DNA from: Zestosphaera sp.
GTDB taxonomy: Archaea > Thermoproteota > Thermoprotei_A > Sulfolobales > NBVN01
Assembly (NCBI GenBank): GCA_038843015.1
Contig: JAWBSH010000001.1
Location: 85,748-149,747, forward strand
Direction of reading: 5' to 3'
Length of the DNA: 64,000 nt
Part shown: positions 32,508 to 41,482 of the stretch, in pieces
Numbering within the stretch: position 1 is the first letter of the stretch
Layout of the letters: every line of letters starts with the position of its first letter
Translations under genes and position numbers: made by a program
The notes under the pieces: model-generated
What the model saw: the letters and a program-made list of their open reading frames with translations, nothing else
The model's database searches: none
What the model was told of the DNA's origin: nothing

Positions 32508-32630
32508 CCATAATTATACAAAACTAAACACACAAAAACCTTTATAAACTTTACTACCAAACACTAAGCAAACTCACTAGCAGTAACTTACAATAGAATA
32601 AAAAACAAAGTTATATTCGGGGGATCAGGT

Positions 32631-32852
32631 GTGGTAGGGCATAAAATAAACTTGAGAGAATTAAGGAGGGTAGCTCCAGGACTACTACCAGTACTCAACA
32701 TAATGTCCAGAATGACGTACGGCAAAGACTTAGAAGCAATAGTTCTAGAATCAAATAATGGAACCGCAGAAGAGGTCATAACGTCTCTCTTATTTAAGAT
32801 CTTCCAGAACGAAGAAATACCAAAACTATTACTAAATAAAATCAAAAACTAA
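32631..32852 (+). CDS. Small hypothetical protein, 73 aa
   Basis: Starts at GTG 32631 with GGGGGATCAGGT upstream as a ribosome-binding region and a TATA-like TTTATAAAC near 32549-32557. Composition is helical with a basic start (NLRELRRVAPGLLPVLN) and conserved-looking ends; no motif recognised and no transmembrane segment. The tail (LFKIFQNEEIPKLLLNKIKN) could be a coiled helix. It converges with another small gene ten bases away. Confidence 0.5.
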   Translation: MVGHKINLRELRRVAPGLLPVLNIMSRMTYGKDLEAIVLESNNGTAEEVITSLLFKIFQNEEIPKLLLNKIKN

Positions 32853-32861
32853 TCTCTAACC

Positions 32862-33020
32862 TTACAAAACAGACCAGTCATCAGGGTTCTCGTCGCCAAG
32901 TATGCCGAAGTCAAACTTAGCTAGAGCTACAGTTAGTACTGCAGCTACTACTAACAACTTCTTATTCTTGTTGAGAGTTTCAAGAACCTCAACCAACTTA
33001 ACAGCTGTTTCGGGCTTCAT
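32862..33020 (-). CDS. Small membrane-anchored hypothetical protein, about 52 aa
   Basis: From ATG 33020, preceded by GGTGA eight bases away, the product has a charged N-terminus (KPETAVKLVEVLETLNKNKK), one hydrophobic segment (LLVVAAVLTVALAKFDFG) and an acidic tail (DENPDDWSVL). An upstream in-frame start at 33074 would add 18 residues. Not recognised. The tail-anchored-like layout may place the acidic end outside. Convergent with the 73-aa gene. Confidence 0.45.
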   Translation of the reverse strand: MKPETAVKLVEVLETLNKNKKLLVVAAVLTVALAKFDFGILGDENPDDWSVL

Positions 33021-33156
33021 GTACTTATTCACCAAGTTTATTTTCTTAAAAGGAGATATCAATTTTACTGACAATTATACAAAATAATTTATGTAGCAGA
33101 TATCTTATTAGAAATTCTGGAGATAAGAGAATTAGAGGTAGTGGAAGGTTAGAAAT

Positions 33157-34254
33157 ATGAAGAAGTTAATAGATCCTGAATTCCTTGAAGCAGTCTATAA
33201 GATAAGGACTGTTGGTAAGTATCAGATAGTTAAGGAGCTAGCTAAGATATTAGGTGAGGACGTTAGGTCAGTACTTCACAGAATAAACACATTACTAAAA
33301 GGTAAATACTTTAGGTTTTCAGTTGACTACTCATTAAGTGAGTTAGGTCTTAAGTTAATAGTTATAGTGACTAACAAGAATCTCTTGATGGAAGAGACCT
33401 CAACCAAGTTTATGAAATTCGTTAAAGCGATAGCCTATGTCTTTCCTAATAAGCATTTCTACTCCCTCTACATGCCTGCCAACGCACAGGAGTTGCCTCA
33501 ACCGCTAAAGATAGATAGCGGGACTACCATAATAGAGCTTCACGAGAGATTAAGGAATAAAACCTCGTTTGCGACGTATGGGATAGAGTCTGTGTTTTCT
33601 CCTGAGAAGGGGTTTAGTAAAGAATCTTTTAACGTATTAGGAGAGACTATAGAGAAAGCATTTAATAGTCTAGACAAGAAGAGGTTCTGTGCTGAGGATA
33701 AGAGAAAGGTTGTATTTGACGCTGTAGACCTAGGTATTATAAAAGAGCTAGAGAAAAACGCTTTTGTTAGGCAAACTGAAATCGCTAGGACTTTAGGAAT
33801 CTCAGTAGGTAAGCTTAGAAGGCATGCTAAATCACACGTGCCTTACTTAATCAAGGGTATTAGATTGATGAGCATGCCCTTATACCCTGAAGCATTAGGA
33901 ACTTCCTTACTAATCTTAATTAAGTCTAATGACGTTGATGTTATTAAGTGTTTATGCGAGGCTTTAGTGACTCACCCTACAGTAGTTTCTTGTGCTTACA
34001 GGAACGACGTTGGTTTAGGTATGGCTCAGTTTGTCGTTCCTTTCTCTATGGTTAGGTTTGTTGTTGAGTTTCTTGAAAAGATAGGTGTTGAATACGGTTT
34101 CGAGGTTTCTAGAGATATGTTGTGGCTCCTCAACATTGAATTTGGTAAGAGGTTTACTTTGCCTTATAAGCGGTGGGAAGAGTATGTTCCTAAGATGTCT
34201 TGGAATATTGATGAGTTAAGGAGGATCTTCAGTGGTTTTGGAGAGACGAGTTAA
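33157..34254 (+). CDS. Unrecognised protein with two helix-turn-helix regions
   Basis: 365 residues. A winged-helix-like segment lies near residues 12-45 (YKIRTVGKYQIVKELAKILGEDVRSVLHRIN) and another near 200-230 (FVRQTEIARTLGISVGKLRRHAKSH). The rest is alpha-beta, with a RAM-like repeat feel in the second half. No enzyme motif was found. Probably a DNA-binding regulator of crenarchaeal distribution. Its end overlaps the PTPS-like gene by 23 bases, so the two are likely one operon. Start ATG 33157. Confidence 0.6.
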   Translation: MKKLIDPEFLEAVYKIRTVGKYQIVKELAKILGEDVRSVLHRINTLLKGKYFRFSVDYSLSELGLKLIVIVTNKNLLMEETSTKFMKFVKAIAYVFPNKHFYSLYMPANAQELPQPLKIDSGTTIIELHERLRNKTSFATYGIESVFSPEKGFSKESFNVLGETIEKAFNSLDKKRFCAEDKRKVVFDAVDLGIIKELEKNAFVRQTEIARTLGISVGKLRRHAKSHVPYLIKGIRLMSMPLYPEALGTSLLILIKSNDVDVIKCLCEALVTHPTVVSCAYRNDVGLGMAQFVVPFSMVRFVVEFLEKIGVEYGFEVSRDMLWLLNIEFGKRFTLPYKRWEEYVPKMSWNIDELRRIFSGFGETS

Positions 34255-34651
34255 GGACTGTGTTTCCGGGTTTAGTTTTGATGCTGCTCACTATAGTTTA
34301 GTTGAGGGAGAGTTACTACTGCATGGGCATACATTCAGTATTGATGTTTGTGTTGAGGGTTTTTTGAGGGGTTCTTGGGTTGTAGACTTCATTGAGTTGA
34401 GGAAGCTTGTTGAGGGGTTAGTTAAAGACCTTAATTACTCTTTCTTGATTACCGCGAGAGATGCTGGCAGCATTCATTTTGAGGCTCCTTTCAAGCACAA
34501 GCAGAAGGTCTTTGACTGTGCTATGGTTACTGCTGAGTGTTTGGGCGACTACTTATGTAGTGAGTTGAGGAAAACTTATAGCGAGAAGGATTTAAAGATT
34601 CTAGTTAGTGTTAGGGAGGGTGTTGGGAATAAGGCTATTGTAGAGTGTTGA
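34232..34651 (+). CDS. 6-pyruvoyltetrahydropterin synthase / QueD-like protein
   Basis: 139 residues. FDAAHYSL and HGHTFSIDVCVEG supply the three zinc-binding His of the PTPS fold, followed by WVVDFIELRKLV (the VxDFxxL motif) and LNYSFL. The catalytic Cys of PTPS/QueD normally lies between the first His and HGH; the corresponding segment here is short (VEGELLL) and has no Cys. A Glu near the C-terminus (SVREG) resembles the substrate-binding Glu. Likely a pterin or deazapurine-pathway enzyme, with the chemistry uncertain. The GTG 34232 follows an AAGGAGGATC ribosome-binding site within the upstream gene. Confidence 0.75.
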   Translation: MVLERRVKDCVSGFSFDAAHYSLVEGELLLHGHTFSIDVCVEGFLRGSWVVDFIELRKLVEGLVKDLNYSFLITARDAGSIHFEAPFKHKQKVFDCAMVTAECLGDYLCSELRKTYSEKDLKILVSVREGVGNKAIVEC

Positions 34652-34798
34652 TTATGACTCAAGAACCTTACATGATTAAAGAGTGTCTGACTAAACTTAC
34701 TGCACTACTTATTTGCATAGATATGTTAAGTTCTACATATATTCCAATACCTATAATTATTTTAAGTAATGAGCATAATATTTAGGAGTGTGATTTCA

Positions 34799-35149
34799 GT
34801 GCCGCCGCAATCTATAAGAGTTAGCAGAGACGAGCTAATTTCTTACATAAGGTCTTACTCGTCTAGAGTCATGCCAGGGCTTCTCAACATCTTAAACAGA
34901 ATTTTCATAACGCGATACAACAGCGATATAGTGTCTTTATTTTTGAGTGACCCGAGGAAGGTTTATGAGACTCTGCTTAGCCTGTACGACAACGAAGACA
35001 CTGTTACTCTAATAATGAATTACTTGTTAATCAAGCCTATGCTAATAAGACTTGGGAGGCTAGACTTGACAGACAGAGCTACTATGCTAGCCATGAAAAA
35101 TCCTGAAGGATTTAAGGAATTGCTGAGGTCTCTTGATGTAGACTTGTGA
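34799..35149 (+). CDS. Conserved-looking hypothetical protein, about 116 aa
   Basis: An all-helical soluble protein (for example SRDELISYIRSYSSRVMPGLLNIL, and RATMLAMKNPEGFKELL). GTG 34799 is preferred because GGAGTGTGAT lies five bases upstream; an ATG at 34769 is also in frame and nearly on the TATA-predicted start. No family recognised. A 9-bp hairpin follows 36 bases after the stop. Confidence 0.45.
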   Translation: MPPQSIRVSRDELISYIRSYSSRVMPGLLNILNRIFITRYNSDIVSLFLSDPRKVYETLLSLYDNEDTVTLIMNYLLIKPMLIRLGRLDLTDRATMLAMKNPEGFKELLRSLDVDL

Positions 35150-35184
35150 TACTGTTTGACTCGATTCTTGATGCTCGTTTTTCG

Positions 35185-35220
35185 TACTTGAGTAAGTGTT
35201 GAGGTGACTCAAGTATTTTA
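35185..35220 (+). terminator. Hairpin with T run after the 34.8-35.1 kb gene
   Basis: TACTTGAGT (35185-35193) pairs perfectly with ACTCAAGTA (35207-35215), a loop of 13, then TTTT. It would end the upstream transcript and lies at the convergence with the pilus operon. Confidence 0.4.
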
Positions 35221-35238
35221 GTGCTTATTTGACTCAGC

Positions 35239-36129
35239 TCATATGAGTTCTGACACCAAGAACATAGCTGTCACTACTAGAGTGAGTATAGATATGTACT
35301 TAAGCGACTTAATAGCGTATCCTTCTATAGCTTTACTCATTATTACTGAGGTGATTCCTGTTAAGATGAGTGCTGAGACGTAGTAAGCTGACTTAAGTAA
35401 GTTGATGTTTACCTGACCTACAAAGATAGGTACGCCCCTAACACTAGCACTCATAGAAACAACGAGCTTTAAGGTGACTATTGCTGAGAAAGCGTACGCT
35501 ATTACTGAAAGCACTAAAACCAGCTTATACTCAGACAACCTGCTCTTTCTGAGATCAGTCAACTTAATTAACTGCCTCAAATACTTCTCGCCCTGACTTA
35601 AAACCTCCAAGTACCTACCGCCAGACTTCATAGCTTGCGAGATTGAAGCAAAGACTAACCTAATCTCCTTAGGTAGTCCGCGAGTCACTATAGTCTCAGC
35701 TTTAAGAGGGTCCTCACCACTAGATACTAGGTGCGCGTAAGTCTCAAGATATTCAGAAGCCGGCGGACCCACAAAATCAGCAGTCCTCTTAAGCGCGTCA
35801 ATTATCGGGACACCTGCCATAGCGTGAGACATGAAAACACTTACTAAATCACCTAACTGACTCCTAAACTTCTCTATCTCTCTCGACCTAGGACTAAACC
35901 ACGAGTAAGCTGATAAAGCGATACCACTAATGCTAAGACCAATCAGTAAGTACGTAGTGTTACCGGACAGCATGAGGAGCGGGATAGTATTAGAAATAGT
36001 GAAATCCACCTTAACTTCCTCAAACACGAAACCTAATGAACTAAAGAGAGTTAATGTAACTAAAGGCAATAAAACTAAAAATACCGTAAGAACAAGAAAA
36101 ACTATAATGCTCCTCTTCAGGTAGTTCAT
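35239..36129 (-). CDS. Type IV pilus membrane platform protein (TadC/FlaJ-like), second copy
   Basis: 296 residues. Hydrophobic segments at the N-terminus (two to three) and C-terminus (three) flank a cytoplasmic loop with SVFMSHAMAGVPIIDALKRTADF and ASISQAMKSGGRYLEVLSQGEKYLRQL, the GspF-fold pattern. In archaeal pili such proteins anchor the assembly ATPase. It overlaps the upstream platform gene by four bases. Confidence 0.8.
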   Translation of the reverse strand: MNYLKRSIIVFLVLTVFLVLLPLVTLTLFSSLGFVFEEVKVDFTISNTIPLLMLSGNTTYLLIGLSISGIALSAYSWFSPRSREIEKFRSQLGDLVSVFMSHAMAGVPIIDALKRTADFVGPPASEYLETYAHLVSSGEDPLKAETIVTRGLPKEIRLVFASISQAMKSGGRYLEVLSQGEKYLRQLIKLTDLRKSRLSEYKLVLVLSVIAYAFSAIVTLKLVVSMSASVRGVPIFVGQVNINLLKSAYYVSALILTGITSVIMSKAIEGYAIKSLKYISILTLVVTAMFLVSELI

Positions 36130-37022
36130 ATCATCACCTTAGACACCGTAGCATCTATCAAGACCATCGAAGCTATAGAAGAAGCCGGCACTATCAGATA
36201 TGAGAGTATGAAAACTACTAACTCGAAAGAAATACCTCCTACAGGATTCAAGACTAACAGAGTGCCTAGAGACCCTACTACGACCGGTGTTAAGAGTGCT
36301 ATCGCGAGATATATCTCAAGCATGACACCCAACTCATTAACTGCTCTCTCTACCTTAAGCGAGTACCTCTCTAAATACTTGTTAGTGACTGTACTCATCA
36401 ATTCCAGCGGCTCAGCACCTATGACTACCGAAGCTGAAAGACCTAATAACACCTCTCTGAGAGTTGGTGAAGGAGTTATTTTAGCAACTCTCGCGAGAGC
36501 TTCGTTGGTAGGATAGTTTAGCTTAATTAATGAAGTTATCATTTCTAGCTCTACTCGGAAATCTTTTAATACTTCACTATAACTCTGATTAAGAACCTCG
36601 AAAACTCTTGAGAGGTCTTTTTCAGACGTAGCTACTAAAGACATAAGAGATGCTAGTAGAGGGAATCTAGCCTCCATAACTTCCCTCCTGCTCTTGTATT
36701 TAAGGAAGACAACACCTAACGAGATCACGTAACATAGGGGAAAAACAACACCTAACGAGACTACGACTCCTGAAAGTAGTGAGAGGAGAATTGAGTTACT
36801 CGAGTAGTACGTGAACACACAGAACGATAGGAAAGCCGCTAATATGGCTGTTAGTGAAGCTCCAGAAGATATTGAGACGTATCTGTCAAAACTGCTTATC
36901 CCTGAACCTATGACGTAATCTTCGAGTTTCGGATACCTAGAATATAGTGTGGTGAACGAGTAAGTAAGTAGTTTAGGTAGTAGGGATAAGTAATTAAAGA
37001 CTCTTCTTCTCTTCAAGCTCAT
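36126..37022 (-). CDS. Type IV pilus membrane platform protein (TadC/FlaJ-like), first copy
   Basis: 298 residues, hydrophobic segments arranged 2 + 3 around a GspF-like cytoplasmic part (PLLASLMSLVATSEKDLSRVFEVLNQSYSEVLKDFRVELEMI). Together with the next gene it suggests a two-component platform, as in some Tad-like systems, instead of one large FlaJ/PilC. Overlaps the ATPase gene by 29 bases. Confidence 0.8.
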   Translation of the reverse strand: MSLKRRRVFNYLSLLPKLLTYSFTTLYSRYPKLEDYVIGSGISSFDRYVSISSGASLTAILAAFLSFCVFTYYSSNSILLSLLSGVVVSLGVVFPLCYVISLGVVFLKYKSRREVMEARFPLLASLMSLVATSEKDLSRVFEVLNQSYSEVLKDFRVELEMITSLIKLNYPTNEALARVAKITPSPTLREVLLGLSASVVIGAEPLELMSTVTNKYLERYSLKVERAVNELGVMLEIYLAIALLTPVVVGSLGTLLVLNPVGGISFELVVFILSYLIVPASSIASMVLIDATVSKVMI

Positions 37023-38589
37023 GGATGACCAACCTGTAGGAGTCTCTTAAGAATTCCTTAGCCTCGTTAAACGTTTTTATTGGGTCTCTCCTGTAACGTC
37101 TTAGCGTCGCGTGAAACTCAAATATGTCTACGTTCCTGGCTGCTGCATAACTTAACACAGTAGCTCTCCTCACCAGGTCTGTGAGGAGGTCCTCATACTT
37201 CATGAGCGCTAGCTCAGCTATGGATTTTAGTATGTTACTATCTTTTAAGTCGATAAGCCACACGTCCTCGTCTCTAACCCACTTGGAGATTAGCTTGAAA
37301 CTTATCAAGTCTCTTAACGTGTCGTATTCTCTTACTTCATAGACGTACGTAACTTTCCTGACTATGTTACCCGACATCGGAATTCTAAGTATGTTGACGT
37401 AGAGTTTAGCAGCTGCTATGCTAGATTTAGGTACGTTCATGGGCGGGGACGTGAGCCTCCTTATTAAAGCTTCTATATTCTCTGCATGGACTGTTGTAAG
37501 TCCTCCATGTCCTGTAGAAACACCCTGGAAGAAGACGTAAGCTTCTCTAGACCTCACCTCACCCAAGATTAAGACGTCTGGTCTCTGCCTCATAGCAGAC
37601 TCTATCTGTGTCTGCAGCGTGACACTCTGAACTTTAGGGTCGTTACTCAGTCTAGTAGTCATTGAGTCCCAGTTGTCATGGAAGGGGAGGAAGATCTCTG
37701 GAGTATCCTCGACACTCACGATCTTCATTTCCGGCGGTAGGAACATAGCTAGAGCGTTGAGAAGTGTTGTCTTACCAGATCCTGTAGGACCGTAAATAAC
37801 TATCCCTTGCTTATTCTCTACTGCCATCCAGAATAAGGCTGCTAAACCTGGGTCTAGAACACCCCTCCTCAACAACTCAACTATCGTGAAGGGTGTTTCT
37901 CTAAATCTCCTAATAGAGAATGAGTGACCCCTCCTAGATACGGTGTCTAAAACTATGTGAACTCTGTAGCCTTCAGGTCTTAACACACCTTCAACAATGG
38001 GGTTAGCTACTGAAGGCTCTTGACCAGACTTCACAGCAAGAACTCTAATAACTCTCTCTAGCAAGTCTGAGTTAGGGAAAACGACGTTAGTTTCAAGCCA
38101 TTCAAACTCTCTATGAAACACGTAAACAGGCAACTCAACACCATTACAGGTTATGTCCTCAACCTGCTGATCTCTTATCAGAGGATCTATAGGGCCGTAA
38201 CCTACTAGGTCGCGAACAACATAGTAAGCTATGTAGTGGATCTCAGCTTCATTAATCTTGCCTATGTTAGGTGAGCTTCTAAACAAACCACCTAACCTCA
38301 AGGAAAAACCTCTCTTCAGATAGTCTCTAACTAAACCAACTACCGTTTCGTATGCTTCACGTGAAAAACCGTAATTAGATAAGCGCTTCATTAAGTTTAA
38401 GTCATGATAGACCTTATAGATAAACGCGTTCAGAAGAGTTCTGCCTGTATCGCTGAGCACGGGTTCGTGAACACGATACCTAAGCTTCTTGTCAACTCCT
38501 TCAATAATATCTACTCTAATCTCAATTATTGATGGAATCGTATAGCTAATCCTTAAAGACTCATCATTAAATTTCGTCACGTACGTCAT
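36994..38589 (-). CDS. Type II/IV secretion ATPase (pilus assembly, GspE/TadA-like)
   Basis: 531 residues. An N-terminal domain of about 200 residues precedes the ATPase core with Walker A GPTGSGKT at 267-274, the Asp box near VEDTPEIFLP, Walker B VLILGEVRSREAY, and the His box GHGGLTTVHAEN. It powers pilin assembly from the cytoplasm. A TATA box at 38619-38628 gives a transcript start just upstream of ATG 38589. Confidence 0.92.
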   Translation of the reverse strand: MTYVTKFNDESLRISYTIPSIIEIRVDIIEGVDKKLRYRVHEPVLSDTGRTLLNAFIYKVYHDLNLMKRLSNYGFSREAYETVVGLVRDYLKRGFSLRLGGLFRSSPNIGKINEAEIHYIAYYVVRDLVGYGPIDPLIRDQQVEDITCNGVELPVYVFHREFEWLETNVVFPNSDLLERVIRVLAVKSGQEPSVANPIVEGVLRPEGYRVHIVLDTVSRRGHSFSIRRFRETPFTIVELLRRGVLDPGLAALFWMAVENKQGIVIYGPTGSGKTTLLNALAMFLPPEMKIVSVEDTPEIFLPFHDNWDSMTTRLSNDPKVQSVTLQTQIESAMRQRPDVLILGEVRSREAYVFFQGVSTGHGGLTTVHAENIEALIRRLTSPPMNVPKSSIAAAKLYVNILRIPMSGNIVRKVTYVYEVREYDTLRDLISFKLISKWVRDEDVWLIDLKDSNILKSIAELALMKYEDLLTDLVRRATVLSYAAARNVDIFEFHATLRRYRRDPIKTFNEAKEFLRDSYRLVIHELEEKKSL

Positions 38590-38618
38590 GCACCACTGAC
38601 TTAATACTTAAAAACAGG

Positions 38619-38628
38619 TATATATTTT
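38619..38628 (-). promoter_or_regulatory. TATA box of the pilus ATPase operon
   Basis: On the minus strand AAAATATATA, centred 34 bases before the ATG at 38589. It drives the three overlapping pilus genes leftward. Confidence 0.5.
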
Positions 38629-38703
38629 TAAACTTAATTCTTATGAGAAAAGTCGTATCTTCTACCTAACATTGATTTTCTTGAAGTGAGTTGGTAGTAG
38701 AAG

Positions 38704-39138
38704 TTAAGACGGAACAACGAAAGAATACAGCGCTTCTGTACCTCTTTGAGTAACTATCTTAGCTATATACACGTTTCCTTTAATTAAGGTCGTGTCTGAA
38801 ACTATGGTGATGTACCTCACTTCACCAGGCCTTATTAGAGCACCAGAGACTGGGCCGCCCATCATCAAGTTGCCGTTCACGTCAAGTACGTACCCAGAGC
38901 TTACGTTTACTGTTATACTACCTATGTTTCTCACGTATATCGTTACAGTAGCGCTACTATCCCCCATATCTACTCTCACAGCCTCAATCTTCACTCTCTC
39001 ATCTAGCGCGGAGTGTGTGGCTGGGTTGCCTGACACGTAACCGCTAACCCAGACCCAGAGTAAAACTCCTGCTGCCGTGGCTATAAGTATTAGAATCATA
39101 GTTGCTATAATGGGTGAAACACCTGAACGAGTTTTCAT
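38704..39138 (-). CDS. Type IV pilin with class III signal peptide
   Basis: 144 residues. KTRSG before VSPIIATMILILIATAAGVLLWVWV is a class III signal peptide, cleaved after G6, and the following helix is the pilin assembly core. The rest is a beta-rich, likely exported domain (residues 45-144, with SVSGYVLDVNGNLMMGG). GGGGGACT precedes the ATG. A separate cistron just upstream of the ATPase operon, with an imperfect hairpin at its end (about 38660-38700). Confidence 0.88.
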   Translation of the reverse strand: MKTRSGVSPIIATMILILIATAAGVLLWVWVSGYVSGNPATHSALDERVKIEAVRVDMGDSSATVTIYVRNIGSITVNVSSGYVLDVNGNLMMGGPVSGALIRPGEVRYITIVSDTTLIKGNVYIAKIVTQRGTEALYSFVVPS

Positions 39139-39337
39139 TTTAGTCCCCCAATATAATAACTATGCGGGAAGAGATTATATCCTTTACTACAAAATTTATG
39201 AGGTAGTAAGCAGTAAGTTTTTAAACAAGGGTGTTCTCTCACGTCTTGAAAACTTAAACTTCACGACATTGGTTTAGAGACTAATAGAGTGTTAATTTAT
39301 TTAAGAGAGTATGGGAACATATGTATAGATTAGGAAG

Positions 39338-39778
39338 ATGAGTATGTTATGTTTGAGGAGTAAGTTGGGGGTTAGCGAGTATATATCTGCTATAATACTA
39401 GTTGTTATAGTCTTAGGAGCCCTCACTCTAGTCTACGCTCATTTCAATGCAGTAATGTCTCTGAGTGAAGCACTCTTCTCTAGAAGTTTAACTGAATATA
39501 GCGTTAATCTACACTCACTTCTAGTAGTCACCGCGACTTACGTGAGTAGTGAGGACGTTCTTCACGTGGTTGTAGCTACTGGTGAGTACCCGGTAGAAAT
39601 ATACGGAGTCTACGTTGATGAGGTCTTACTTGAGGATTGCCCGACACATGAGTTTAAGATTTTAAGACCTTATGACGTAGTCGAGATCGCTTGCAGGCTT
39701 CCTGAGGCGTCAGAAGTGATTAGGGTTAAGATATCCTATAACGGTGGTTTAATTGAAGTCTTGTCGTCGAAGGTGTAG
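39338..39778 (+). CDS. Pilin-like protein, class III signal peptide
   Basis: 146 residues. A short basic head (RSKLG) precedes VSEYISAIILVVIVLGALTLVYAHF; cleavage after G11 is expected. The remaining part is a beta domain. TATA-like AATTTATTTAAG near 39293-39303. It overlaps the next gene by 26 bases. It runs opposite to the main pilin and ATPase and is probably a minor pilin. Confidence 0.75.
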   Translation: MSMLCLRSKLGVSEYISAIILVVIVLGALTLVYAHFNAVMSLSEALFSRSLTEYSVNLHSLLVVTATYVSSEDVLHVVVATGEYPVEIYGVYVDEVLLEDCPTHEFKILRPYDVVEIACRLPEASEVIRVKISYNGGLIEVLSSKV

Positions 39779-40286
39779 GGGTGGTATTAGCTCTATAGTG
39801 GGGATTGCAGCACTAATACTCATCTTCATCGCTATAGTAGCTTTCCTCCTAACACTACTCTACAGACTAACAGACTTTACTCAATCAATAAGTAAGATTT
39901 TAGAAGATAGAGTCGAGAGTGAGTCTATAGTTAAGACAGTAAGTGGGGTGTGGACTCACAGAAACTCTATCTTAACAATAAACATAACTAGTCAGTATCC
40001 CCAAGCAATACTGTTAACGGGACTCACGGTAGTCTTCACAGACGGCACTAAACTAACCTTCTCTAAATACAATACAACACTAGACGACGAATCATACGTA
40101 ATCGTAGTTAAACCCGGTAATGAGCTGGTCAAGATAGACCTCCAACTACCTATAACACTAAGCCCTGGACACACAGTCATGATCCTGATATCTAACAATT
40201 ACCTTGAAAGTAAGAGAATACTAACAGTAACTGCAACTCTAGCAAACCCTTCAACACTAGTCGCGCTACCACTCAGCAGAACGTAA
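39753..40286 (+). CDS. Pilin-like protein, class III signal peptide (second of pair)
   Basis: 177 residues. The RRRCRGG head followed by ISSIVGIAALILIFIAIVAFLLTLL is a class III signal, cleaved after G11. A threonine/serine-rich exported part follows (TSQYPQAILLTGLTVVF). It shares a transcript with the previous pilin-like gene. No recognised homologue family beyond the pilin N-terminus. Confidence 0.75.
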   Translation: MKSCRRRCRGGISSIVGIAALILIFIAIVAFLLTLLYRLTDFTQSISKILEDRVESESIVKTVSGVWTHRNSILTINITSQYPQAILLTGLTVVFTDGTKLTFSKYNTTLDDESYVIVVKPGNELVKIDLQLPITLSPGHTVMILISNNYLESKRILTVTATLANPSTLVALPLSRT

Positions 40287-41266
40287 CAAAACACAACAGT
40301 AAAACTCTGTATTTTAAGTACTAGAGCAAGAGAACATACTACGGTGCTGGTTCTAGCACTCCTCGACTTCTATTTACTAACCCTTGTCCTGAAGAGCAGG
40401 AGCTCTCCTGAACGGGTTATTTGAGGACTACACCTCCTTCTTGGAGGTTTAGCTCAGCACCGGGTCTTCGGCGCGTCACCTCTACCCAGCATAATACAGG
40501 ACTCGAGGATGTGCCTTCACCTCTCAATACAAATACAAAATTTACAAACACTTATTATAACATCCCTATCCTAAGGAACGAGGGCGATATAGCGGAGCTA
40601 ATTCCCATGGTCGAGAGGATTGATGGGAAAACGATAAAATACAAAGCTAAGGATGTAGTTGAGGCGTGTAAATCGATTGAGCTCCTAACAATAGCTGTTC
40701 CTAGGCTATATCCATTATATATTTGTAGTTCTTATGCATACTAAAGTTCTTTTTAGAATACTAAAAGGAATTGAGGAGCTACAAATTGAGATGTTTTCCT
40801 TGAATACTGAAGTAGTTTTCTTGATCAATCACATGCTTACTCGTCTGTTTTCTAATTTCGTATGGTTTTACCAGTTCCTTCCCTGACCCGTAAGGCTGTA
40901 TATGCTGAAGGCCCTGCTACGCTCTACTTTAACGAGCTCAAGGAGCTTATTCATGATGTGAAATCAGAGTTCTATCGGTCTTCAACAAAATGCTATTATG
41001 CATACTGGAAGTGGAGTTTAGTGGGGAAGATAGAAAGATAGAGAATCTCCAGTCTTAGAAGCTCGGAGATTGTTCCTAAGATTTAAAAAGATTGTATCCA
41101 GATTTTCCGCGGGCAGCTCTACAGCTTTATCAAGATCTGGCGCGAGAGGCTCTCCCTTGTATATTCCTGTTTCCTGAATTTTTGATTAAGTCCCTTAACG
41201 AATACTGCTCAGGGATTTCCAAGCAACCTTGCTTGAAGAATATTTATGCTAAAGCCATATCTATTT
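40287..41266. other. Eroded, possibly imported stretch with broken reading frames
   Basis: Almost 1 kb with no intact gene I can support. A palindromic segment lies at 40379-40418 (outer AACCC/GGGTT, inner CAGGAG/CTCCTG). Short protein-like frames follow one another in different phases: about 40540-40743 (NEGDIAELIPMVERIDGK), 40734-40886 (MHTKVLFRILKGIEELQ) and 40862-41041 (YAEGPATLYFNELKELIH), as if one or two genes had decayed. On the minus strand 41090-41180 also reads protein-like (IYKGEPLAPDLDKAVELPAE). None matches a family I recognise. Base composition is uneven relative to neighbours. Confidence 0.5.
40421..40515 (+). repeat. Diverged repeat, copy A (partner near 56298-56398)
   Basis: This stretch aligns by eye with 56298-56398, clearly but imperfectly (roughly 60 percent identity as judged by eye), and both translate to related peptides in frame (FSSAPGLRRVTSTQHN here, FSPAPGLRYVALTPHN there). 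It may be the tail of a decayed gene or the end of a mobile element. Confidence 0.45.
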
Positions 41267-41467
41267 TTATTCTCCATGATAGCTTATGGCTGAAGTAGGA
41301 CATATCCTTTGACAACCTCTGCACATTTCAATGCAGTTATCTGGCGAAGTAACTTTTGGCTTGTTGTCTTCCCCCAAAGTATATACAGCATGTGGACAAA
41401 AATTAACGCATGTTAGGCATCCAATGCATCTCTCATAGTTTATAATTGGGTACCAGTCCTTAGTCAT
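41267..41467 (-). CDS. 2[4Fe-4S] ferredoxin
   Basis: 66 residues with CIGCLTCVNFCP and, later, CIEMCRGCQRICP. The second cluster has a longer gap (C-x3-C-x2-C-x3-C), typical of ferredoxin domains linked to oxidoreductases. ATG 41467. It lies 15 bases after the HdrA-like gene and is co-oriented, so they are a pair. Electron carrier, partner unknown. Confidence 0.9.
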   Translation of the reverse strand: MTKDWYPIINYERCIGCLTCVNFCPHAVYTLGEDNKPKVTSPDNCIEMCRGCQRICPTSAISYHGE

Positions 41468-41482
41468 GAAAAATCACCCTTT

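Noticed and set aside
40421..40744. 107-codon frame as an intact gene
   Set aside because: The first part matches a repeat segment, the second has no start context, and neighbouring frames shift phase; it looks like decay, not a coding gene.
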